Shown here: piece by piece, positions 54,381 to 63,595 of the stretch
Layout of the letters: each line of letters starts with the position of its first letter
Numbering within the stretch: the stretch's first letter is position 1
NCBI GenBank assembly: GCA_037447655.1
Contig: JBBHKE010002394.1
Span: forward strand, 197,780-261,374
Reading direction: 5' to 3'
DNA from: Zygnema cylindricum
Taxonomy: Eukaryota; Streptophyta; Zygnematophyceae; Zygnematales; Zygnemataceae
Length of the DNA stretch: 63,595 bases
The notes under the pieces: generated by a model
Databases searched by the model: none
The model's input: the letters and a program-made list of their open reading frames with translations, nothing else
Told to the model about the DNA's origin: nothing
Translations under genes and position numbers: made by a program

Positions 54381-55146
54381 GGGTATGTCCCCATGTGCAT
54401 AAGTAAGGGTTTTTTTCTGTCGTTTTTTTGTAAAACTTAGCGCCGTACTGCCTAAGTTGCAACCGTACGAAGAAATCGCAAATTTGTAGAGTACAATTTG
54501 CGTCATCCTCGAATTTAAGATGTATGGAAATTTGTCGTCTTGTGTTTTTCGACCTACTTCCACGACAAAAAACGTCATCTTCGACCTTACGTTTAAAACA
54601 CATGCGCGATGTGTTTTAAAACTAGGTATTTTTCATAAACAAATAGGAACATATATTCGCACGAGTCGTAATTTTTGAAAATTTTCATAGGATTTCCAAG
54701 GACAAAGAAAAGTATAGAATTTGCTATGTTTTGTCCGTTTGCGTTCGAATACGACGAATAAAACTACACAATTTGTTTGGTTTTGTCTGTTTTCGTCCAG
54801 TAAGGATTTCTTTTTTGCAGGGGTCTTCAAATTCCGATGCCATTTCACGTCTACCAGATAGGAGACGCAAGGCAAAACGCCTCGTCTTCAACTGTGAAAC
54901 GGCACAGGCTAGAAGGCGGTACGTCTACAATGTCACGGTAAGACATGCGACGTCACAAGCAGTTCCAAAAAATAACGTGCGACCACAGATTGTAGACGTT
55001 GACAACTGTCAAAGGTATTGTCGACGTATACAATCGTCACAAGCGTAAGTTACGATTTCGTCCTTACAAACATAGGGACACTTGAAAACCGGGTCCGCTA
55101 AAATACAAAGTAAGTTCGGTAAGTTACCACTACATGGGGACATAGC
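54381..55146. mobile_element. PIF/Harbinger-like non-autonomous element H5
   Basis: Left TTA then GGGTATGTCCCCATGTG; right end TACATGGGGACATAGC is a slightly decayed inverse. Interior closely follows H1, H3 and H4 (TTTTTCTGTCGTTTTT, ATTTGCGTCATC). Confidence 0.8.
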
Positions 55147-55203
55147 TTTGGTCATTTGTCATTTTTTACATGTGAACACGTGTCCGGTTTTCACTTGAAA
55201 ATA

Positions 55204-55421
55204 CACCGTGAATCGCTATTAGTGTTAATGTTTTTTTCGCCACTTAAAACATCTTTTCTCCGTACACACTTGCCCGATTTTTAATTTGAAACCGCCAATC
55301 GGAAGCTGGGAATCTTAATTTGTAATCGCAACCGTCAGATCCACAATCCGACAACTGTATACGGAGAAAAGATGTTTTAAGTGGCGAAAATTAAACACCA
55401 CGACAATAGCGATACATGGTG
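55204..55421. mobile_element. TA-flanked hairpin MITE, copy 5
   Basis: Ends CACCGTGAATCGCTATTAGTG and GCGATACATGGTG with TA on both sides, 218 bp, the best-preserved left arm of the family. Confidence 0.85.
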
Positions 55422-56283
55422 TACTCAAGAGGAAGGTAAGACTTTTACCTTTCCAACAATACGTTACGATCAAAATTATCACAAGTGCGTAAAGAGAAAA
55501 TATGAGTTTAAAAATGTGAAAAAAAATTAAACCCTAGGAGTGATTCATGGTAAAGTACACAAATGGAATTCATCCAATTTTGAAATAGAAAACGACAAAA
55601 ATCAATGGCTCAACATGAGTTTCACTAACTCTTACATGACCTAAAAAATAGGTTTTGCGAACCAGCAAAGAAGATTTTTCCAAGAAAATAATGAATTTTC
55701 CATAGAATATATTATTTTTGAATTGTTAAATGACACACGCATTCAACGAAACCACATAATGTGGTAATTACAATATATATATTTTGTTTTAAGGAGATGA
55801 GAGTAGAGAAAAGATGGGAAATGGGTCCGAGAGGGAAAGAAAATGAGTAAATCCATAGTTCAGTAATATAGATTTTTATCTCACAAGTCTTACTTTGTGT
55901 ATAAATTTTCCAACTCAGAACATGACATTGAGGATAAAAAAAATCCATTCAACATGTTTTTTTTAAATCATACTCAATACTATGAAACCCTAAATTTTAT
56001 TATAAAAAAAAAACATAATTTTTTTTTTTAATTATTTTATTTATTTATTTATTGTTATTATTATTATTTTTATTTTTATTTTAATTTTTCCTTTTGAATT
56101 ACCTCTCAGGAAACCTCCACTGCATGAGAATGTCTGATAGCTGACTTTTTTTTCGCTCAAGCGTCGCCAGAATGTAGATACTTTTATTCTCTAAGTTTTT
56201 ATTTCTAACAAATTTACTGTGGATTTTTGCGCCAGGTGTACAATTCAATTTCCACTGAGTTTTTCGTATCTCTTTTTTTCAAA
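55422..56283. other. 5' flank of the B3-domain gene
   Basis: AT-rich with (TTAT)n near 56030-56070. At 55436-55553 a decayed remnant of the hairpin MITE may be present (GTGATTCATGGTA). The immediate leader before the ATG at 56284 is pyrimidine-rich. No TATA box can be assigned with confidence. Confidence 0.4.
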
Positions 56284-59200
56284 ATGGAATCAAATACTCC
56301 AAATGAGAATAGTAGTTCAAAAGATATTTTTGACTCGGAATTTTCTAAAGTACCCTCCAGCATTGGCTGCAAGACCAATATCAATGAACAATTTCCAATT
56401 CTGGATTCTACGGAAGTACCAATGGTGAGTTTAACAAGTTTTTGATGTTTTTGTTTATGGTCAACTAAATATAAATAAATGATATAGTCAATTTTTAGAG
56501 TAGTGCAGGGGTTTGGTTCTTTAAGGTGAGTAAATTTGCGATTTTTTGTGATTTGATCGACCAATCATGCTCCAAAATTTTGCAACTTTTTCATCTAGAT
56601 TCTATCACCAAAATTCAAACAATGGCCAAAACAATTGAGATATGATGATGATGTTTAGACATTTAGAACGAAAATAAATATTGACATTTGATGACAAAAA
56701 ACTGATGAATTGGCTAAGGGGGACCAAAAAAGCTTCAAAGTTCTCATTCACATTTCATTCTTCTCATCAGTAATTTCCTCAAGGTCTTCCTAGTTTTTGA
56801 ATTTGTTTACTCTAAGAAAGTAAATATGTTTTGTGCGATCCCTGTGAAACAACAATCCTTGAAGAAAATTTATTTGTATTTCATTTGTGAGATTGATTTA
56901 CCCTTTTCAATCTGCATGTTTTTCTTCAATCTATCACTTTTTTTTCCAAAGAGGGTATTCCAAGGCAGGAAGTAAGTTTGAAGTTTGTATATCAAATTAC
57001 CTTTTCATTTATTACTGAAATTGTAAAGTCGTGTGTGTATTCTGATGGTAAGTTTTTAACTCTCTCTCTCTCTCTCTCTCCCACTCTCTCCCTCCTGCTC
57101 TCACTGTCTCTTTCTCGCTCTTACTCTCTGTGTTTGTGTCTCTCCCTCCCTCTCCCGCTCTCTTTCTCCCCCTCTCTCTCTCTCCCCCTATCTATCTCCC
57201 CCTCATAGTTATTTTCTGTGTTTTTTTCTAGTTTCGTTGCTTGGAACTGAGATGATTTTATTTTTTTATGCAAATCATTTTTCATGAATAATGTTCATTC
57301 ATCAATTTTTTGCCTGTTTTCCTTAATGGAAAAAAACACAAAATGAACCATTAATTTTTTTGCCTGTATTCAAATAGAAATTAGACCATTGTTATTTCAC
57401 CTGTTTCTTAAACAGAAATTGGACCATTATTTTTCTCTCTGTCTATTGTTTTAAACGGAAATCGGATTGGACCATATGTTGTACATTGCAGATGATAGAA
57501 GAAAATTTGGCAGTTGATGGTCAACCGATCCTTATACCCGTTCAAAAAACTGAAAATTTGCCCTTTATAGTAAATGATAAGAGTATGAATGATTGGGAGG
57601 ATGACAAAAAGCCAAAATTGTACCGGCCTATCCGACCTAAATGCTGTAATTTGGCAAAAATTAGAACCCATTTCCCGTCTTTTGTTCGACCAATATTTCC
57701 TCACCATCTGCGCAAAAACAAAGGAGTAAATACATTCTACTTTCATAAGTATATTATTACCTATTCATACAGTTTTAGGACTTTTTCTTTGAAGGGATAA
57801 CAAATAAACCATCATTAATCATCATATGTGCTGGTTTATTTTGAAATTGAAGTTGGTGCTGAAATCCAGTTATAAATTCAAATTTCTATTCATAAAAGTA
57901 AATTTCGATTCATGAAATATTTCATTCTATAAAGTCCCTATTCAATTCTCTTTATTTTCAATTGCACTTTCCATCAATGCACGTTTCATTTTGTGTTTTT
58001 AATACGTTCATCATGGAATTCATTACCATCCATTCTTTACATTTTTACTTTATCTAATAATTTTTGTATTCGACATTCTTATTTTATCTATCAGTTTCGA
58101 TATCTTAATTTCTTGTTTTATTTCTAATTTTATCGAACAATTTTTACATCGTGTGTTTCTTTTTTATTTAACCCTTTTTACATCTCAATTTTTTTTATTT
58201 TTATCTAACAATTTAAATAATTTACTTTCTTATTTTATGTAATACTTTTTATATCTTACATTCTTATTATATCTAACAGTCTCATAGCTTACGCGATTAC
58301 TTTCTCTAACAATATTCAAATTCTATTTTCTCACTTTATCTTTCATGTTGAAACCACTTCATTTACTGCATATTTTATTCTGTGTACACCAAAGAATTCA
58401 TTCTATTTTGAACGTTTTTGTTGACTTACATTGTTATTTTATCTTCTTTCCTTTTCTTTTTTTATTTTAGTTTATTCCACGTTATTTTATTGTGTTTCAA
58501 TTTATATATTATTTTATCTTATCTTGTCTTTTTTTTTGTCTTTTTTTTTTTTTTTTGTTTTTTTTTTTTTGTTCAATCCAGGAATGGTCGGGAGTGTTTG
58601 CGTTTCGACACCTCAATGGTGCAAAAAAAGGCTCATTTATGTTGGAATTAGGGCTTGGGTTTAATACAAAATCTAGGGTTCAGATTCAATGGCATCTTGA
58701 AGATGAAGATCGTTCGGATCCTTTGGGAGTTTTTACCGAAGGCTGGTTAGATTTTGTGACCGAAGCTGGTCTAAAAGAAGGAGATTGTCTCTTATTTCAA
58801 CTTTTAGAGCCAGAATTACTTTCTGTGGAGATTCTCGAACGGGTTTCTGTCACAAACCATGAGGAACCAAATCCTGTGAAACCAGAACCTGCGGAACCAG
58901 TGGTAGAGAAAATTCGAAATTCTAATCAAAGGATGGGAGAAAGTACAGGTAAGTCAAGGTGGGAATTGCAAGGAAAGGAGTCATTGAGAATAAAGGGAAG
59001 AGGGAGATAGAATGGAGTGAGAGAAATTTGAGGACGGGAAAAGAGGTAAGGAAAAATGAGAGCGGAGTGAGAGAAGACAGTCTGACATAGGAAGGGACAG
59101 TGTGATAAAGTTATCATTTTTTAAGCGAACAAAAATTGAACCTTTCAGAAACTTGTATTCGGGCTTCGGTTGATTGATTTATACTGACAAAAAGTTGGAC

Positions 59201-62200
59201 AATTAATTGGTAAATTTTGCCACTAATCATTGCGGCTATCGTTGATAATTGAATATTCGTAGTAATATATGTATGGCTCAAATACGCACAAAATGTAACT
59301 CTCGTGTATTTTAGCATACAAAAAGTCAAAAAGCTTTTGTGGTAAATATTTTTCTCCTTTCAAATATTTGGATTTATCGATGATATTCTGATATCATTGT
59401 CCATTTAAAGCAGTATTTGTCCATTTACTAAATGTTGAGTTTTTCCAAAAGACCAATTAATGAGTAATAGAAATCCTTGTCCAGTGAGAGAATTTGTGAT
59501 ATCTAGGCTATTGAGTACCAAATGCATCTTATAAAAAAGGTTGTACACCACTAACATAATGTAAGTGTCTGCATAATGACATTTATATTATTGCTTTATT
59601 AGAAGTGTAAATTTATTTGATGATAAACTAACTTCCAGAGTATGGGTATACACAGGGTTGCATTAGACAAATAAATATCATGTGTATCCCAAAATGTCAT
59701 ATTACCTTTTTAGAATCACAAAAGTACATTTATTGTATTCATTAGCATTTAGCTGTTGTGGCAATGTACAAAAGAAACTTAAGATGCATGTTGATGCATG
59801 TTTCTAAGTTCATTCGACTATTTGGTAAATTATTTTTAAGTAAAGAAACTGAAAACATTTAAAAATAAGGTAATAAATTGCAACGCAATAATTGCTCCGT
59901 TGACTTTAAAGATTTCGCCTCATTTTTTACTGCTATATCTAAACCTCGTGTATAATCTTTTGAATATAATTTGAATGTATGTCTTAACAAATTGTTTCCT
60001 ACCTTTCACACTTATCATTATCATCTCCTCTCTCCCTTTTTTATTTCTTTCCTTCCCTTTTTCCTTCCCTCCCTAACTCCCTCCCTCCCTTCTTCTTTCC
60101 CTCTCCCTCTCTCTCTTTTTCCCTCCCTCCCTTTTTGTTCCTCGCTCCTTTCTCTCCCCTCTTCTTCTTTTTCTTCGTCTTCCAAAGCAAGAATTATGTA
60201 TAAATTTTTTAATTAAGTAATTTGTTGGAAATGAAAACGAGTCTGAACTAATTACATCATCTTGAGATTTTTTTGTGTGTTTCGTTTGTGTTTTTGTAGC
60301 GTTTTTCAGTATCTAATATGTTTATTATTGAGTTTTAAATTCGTGTTTTTTTTTCTTCTGCAAATTGCAGGTCAAAACAACGAGACAATGGGACATAAGT
60401 TAGAAAAAGAAAAAAGTGTTAATGTTTTTGATAACATGAACGTAATTCCATCTCGGGGCAGCTTCAAAAGCGAAAGCTTTGAGGTACAAAAAGAAAAGGT
60501 AGATTATTTAGAAAAAAAAGAAAAACCTTATTCCCCTTATTTCCTTTCCTTTCCTTTTCCTTACCTTTGTCCCTTTATTTTTGGACAAAGGCTGTTGAAA
60601 ATTTGGAGCGTACTAGTGGAATTTTTGAATCTAATTTTTAATTGAATTTCAATTAACTTCATTAATTTTGATTTTGCAGGAGAAGGATAAAATTGGAGGT
60701 AATATTATAAGAAACTCAAGTCTTGATGAGAAAAAAAGTAAAAACGATATTCAGATAATTTCAATTGGAAGAAGAAAAGTGGCGTCGAAACAAAGAGAAA
60801 AAAAATTTAGTGGTGAGAGAAATAAACTAGAAGATGGACAAAAAATTGATAAAAAAAACAAAGAAATTATTTCCCCTTTAAGTTTTAAGGTAACCAAACG
60901 TAAAAGAGCAATTATGAAAAAATATGAGTCGAGAAAAAGAATTTGTGATTTCAAAAACGAAAATAGTGACTTATGGTTAAACCCTAAAAGTATCATATCT
61001 ATCTGTAAAATAAATGTTTCTTCAAGAGAAGTGACTCCTGGGAGAGTGTACTTCACGGACGAATGGATATCACAGAGGAGACCGGTAACAAAAGAGGATA
61101 GAGACAAAGCATGGAAAGAAGCGTCTAACTTTGTTATAAAAGAAAACGGTCGATTTCCTACAGTGATGAAAGAACTGCTTCCTTCGCATGTTTATCGCGG
61201 TTTTTGGTTTGTGAGTTCTCTTCTCTATTTTTTGCAAAGTTTCATGTTTTTGTTTGTCACTTTATAAATTTTCTTTCTGACTTTTTGTGTTTTTGTTATG
61301 GTTTGTTTTGTGACGTTTGTGAAAATTTAAAGACTGCAATAGTGCATGAACAACCATAGATGAAAAGTAAGGTTTTTGTACGATACTAAGATAAAATAGC
61401 TTCTCGTGATTCGATATGATGTGACGTGACAGGGAGGCATTCATAACGATTTTCGGAGACAATATTTACCGAATGAAAACACGACAATTATTTTAGAAGA
61501 TGAAAGTGGACAACAATGGGAAGCAAAGTGGAAAGGGAACAATCATACAAGCAGTGGAATCTCCGGAGGATGGAAAGGTTTTGCAATTGATCATGGATTG
61601 GAGGAATTCGATGTGTGTGTTTTTCAGGTTAGTAAATGATACATATCCACATTAAATATAGTGAAAGTAGGTAAAACTATCATGATGTAAATTGGGAAGT
61701 GGTGGGGATGTGTGTGGTACAACTACGGTATTGTAGTGGAAAGCGGTAAAGACAAACTTTGGGTTAGGATGGGTGGGATTGGGAAAAAAAAAAAAAAAAA
61801 AAGAGTGTTTGTCTTTTAGTTTAGTTAAAATGCTGCTATCCACACTAACTACAGTTTAATAGTGTGTGTTTGTTGTTTTAGCAAAAATTTTAACCATATT
61901 GAATAAGGTTTATGACTTTCTGTTTTGATCCCTCTATATTAAATAAGATATAGAGTAAGTCATGTAGGCCGGCCAATTTTTTATCTGTAGTCCTTTTGGT
62001 CAATAAAATGCTTATTCACAAGGTTTAAGAGTGTCTCTACTTTTTGAAATAGTAAAGGAATTAGTTGTTGTTCTACAACCACCGCTGTAGCAAGAGGACC
62101 AGCCACACTATTTTTTATTACACTAAACTACAAAACAATGTTTTTTCAGATATCGAACCGTACACAAAACGTTCCAGATGCTTAGTCAGCGGTAGTCGCT

Positions 62201-63460
62201 AAAGTCCAGCCGACTGTGGTCGTGTAGTACGAAGCACCTGAGTGCTTCGTCACTTGTGGTCCCACGTGAATCACGCTTGTGGTCCCTCGTGAATCACGCT
62301 TGTGGTCCCAAGTGAATCGCGTCCGTTGGAACAAATTCAATCGACGATGGTACCGTCGAACCGTACCATATATTTCCGGAATACCCGGTTCTGATTCAGT
62401 TCGTCCGATCCTGTGAATCCAATCGTCAACTGCGTGACGCGTGTGGCTCATTTTCGACGCCACACTGTAAAACCTGCATACGCATACGTTCTCTTGCCGA
62501 CACATGTCCCTGTAAAAGTACGATATACTCTATTGTATATTGTACTTTTGCTTCTGTACCACTTATTAAGGTAAATGTAACACTAATTAAGGTAAGTATT
62601 ACAGCAGACTACATAGAAAATATTCTAAGTTATTTTAGCCCTATCTACTGAAATAAAGATTTATAAATTACAACATTAGTAAGCACACTAAATAGAGTAA
62701 ACGAGTGCAAAAGTGTTCATGAAAAATTTTTAAGGGATCACAATGCCCATATAAAATTTGGATTGCTTTATAAAGAACTTCGAGTCTATGGTTTTAACTA
62801 TGAATTTGTATCCTAACCAAAGGATGTGAGTTGATGTCTTAGTCTTTTCACAACGTTTAGTTTCATGAAGCACCTCAAAAATGTTGTGAACTTTCAAGAA
62901 GTTTCTTGTCGAAGTCTTTCACTTGTACATGTTTATATATTTCATACTGTGCTAAAACTAATTGCTTATTCAAAAACCAGCTGATGTAGAAAACTTGATA
63001 GTTTTCATGGTTAGGTTCCAAATATTGTTGGTGTATGCATTCAGAAAATATATTCATGTTTGTTTAGTTGATTTTTTTGTATAGTTTTAGTATACCATGA
63101 TGATGATTTTTATTTCATTTTCATTTCATTGTGTTTGACGATTTGTGGAAGTAAAATATGGTAAAATGATTTTTTTTTTGTCATCACGGAATTACGTTGA
63201 AAGTCTTGATGGTAATGGGTAAGATTTTTTTTCGTTTTTTTTGTTTTTTTCATTTCAACTTGGGCTCTCTTGTATGAATGCAGTTAGTGACGAAAACATC
63301 CGCCAAAACTCCTATTTTGGTCGTGAATATATTTCGAGCTGTTGAACCTCTAAATGGAAAAGCAAGTTATCCCATAAAGAAATCATTTCGGCGTGTTGAA
63401 CTTTCCGAGAAAAAAACGAGTTATTTCACAAAAAAATCGAAGGTGCGTCTTTCATCATAA
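56284..63460 (+). CDS. B3-domain DNA-binding protein, two B3 domains, at least seven exons
   Basis: Exons: 56284-56424, 57492-57725, 58582-58948, 60371-60498 (alternative donor at 60483), 60680-61210, 61433-61627, 63284-63460; all introns are GT-AG and the frame joins throughout. Product about 590 residues. B3 domain 1 (about residues 108-211) starts FPSFVRPIFPHHLRK and ends GVFTEGWLDFVTEAGLKEGDCLLFQL; its middle is divergent. A long Lys-rich linker follows. B3 domain 2 (about 448-553) is canonical: LLPSHVYRGFWF, then QYLPNENTTIILEDESGQQW, then SGGWKGFAIDHGLEEFDVCV. B3 proteins are plant-specific DNA-binding nuclear factors; two domains with this wording resemble the REM/VRN1-like group. The last exon either stops at 63460 (if the GTGCGT at 63443 is not a donor) or continues beyond the window. 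Target genes unknown. Confidence 0.85.
57060..57200 (+). repeat. CT microsatellite in B3 gene intron 1
   Basis: (TC)n and (CTCTCC)n for about 140 bp between exons 1 and 2 of the B3 gene. Close upstream, 18-bp GGTATTCCAAGGCAGGAA is followed by GTAAGT, so a microexon is conceivable but unsupported. Confidence 0.6.
59000..60370. other. B3 gene intron 3 (58949-60370)
   Basis: AT-rich intron of about 1.4 kb with a polypyrimidine CCCTCC/CTTCC tract at 60020-60180. No other feature recognised. Confidence 0.6.
61628..63283. other. B3 gene intron 6
   Basis: About 1.66 kb between exon 6 and exon 7. Contains, at 62150-62520, an inserted-looking GC-richer block with a hairpin and a 24-bp triplicate; the rest is AT-rich with an A-run at 61784-61802. 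Confidence 0.6.
62228..62325 (+). repeat. Hairpin plus three 24-bp tandem units
   Basis: ACGAAGCACCTGAGTGCTTCGT forms a perfect 9-bp stem with a four-base loop, followed by three tandem units around CTTGTGGTCCCACGTGAATC. The minus-strand open frame across it has no recognisable domain. Confidence 0.75.
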
Positions 63461-63595
63461 CGAGGAGGTTTTGCAAATTGAAGAATCTTTTGTTCTAGAT
63501 TTTGATTTTCGTCTTGTCTCTTTGGTATGTTCATCATTTTTACCAGTTTCGACAAAAATCAGAATGCCAGTATATAGTATACACGAAAGGGAGAG

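Noticed and set aside
56954-56971. Possible 18-bp microexon GGTATTCCAAGGCAGGAA in B3 intron 1
   Set aside because: Followed by GTAAGT and preceded by a pyrimidine tract, but such pairs occur by chance in these introns and the flanking exons already join in frame.
62182-62505. 107-codon minus-strand frame
   Set aside because: Covers a hairpin and a 24-bp triplicate inside an intron of the B3 gene; no recognisable domain.

Overview
This is nuclear DNA from a green plant or charophyte alga (a streptophyte). Four signs point there: a FAM32A-type protein with plant-style termini, a plant-type mitochondrial ribosomal protein uL23 gene, a spliced gene with plant-specific B3 DNA-binding domains, and telobox-like AAACCCTA motifs ahead of housekeeping genes. 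Introns are GT-AG, often 0.5-1.7 kb, and full of polypyrimidine and polypurine tracts. The species cannot be named from the sequence alone; the repeat load suggests a large genome.

Left end, 1-11.9 kb, is gene-bearing. It holds FAM32A (minus), mitochondrial uL23 (plus, two exons), the first coding exon of an unidentified gene (minus, 8.87-8.96 kb), and the 5' part of cytosolic ribosomal protein L35/uL29 (plus; a start exon of only ATGG at 10211, then an exon at 11129). FAM32A/uL23 and the unknown gene/RPL35 are two divergent pairs. The remaining RPL35 exons were not found.

Middle, 11.9-55.4 kb, is a mosaic of nested mobile elements. It begins with a purine tract of about 550 bp. Two diverged, same-orientation copies of an unclassified non-coding repeat (here 'repeat X') follow, at about 12.4-16.5 kb and 20.2-28.2 kb. 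Between and after them lie several decayed Copia elements and LTRs on both strands, and a minus-strand Gypsy element that can be followed from its 5' LTR and tRNA-Met-type primer site (46.1-47.1 kb) through gag, protease, RT, RNase H and integrase down to 39.05 kb. All of these carry small DNA transposons of three kinds: TA-flanked elements with ends CACCGNNAATCG, TAA/TTA-flanked PIF/Harbinger-like elements with ends GGGTGCGTC, and hAT-like elements with ends TAGTGTTGGG. Several insertions can be checked against an unoccupied homologous site within this same window, so the order of events can be read.

Right end, 56.28-63.46 kb, is a plus-strand gene of at least seven exons encoding a B3-domain nuclear protein with one divergent and one canonical B3 domain.

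No new enzymatic or defence system is visible. The most unusual signals are a hairpin shared by Copia LTRs that resembles a tRNA T-arm stacked on an acceptor stem and contains a paired substitution, a start codon placed four bases after the LTR in these Copia elements, the unclassified repeat X, and an insertion nest three to four levels deep at 25.2-28.0 kb.
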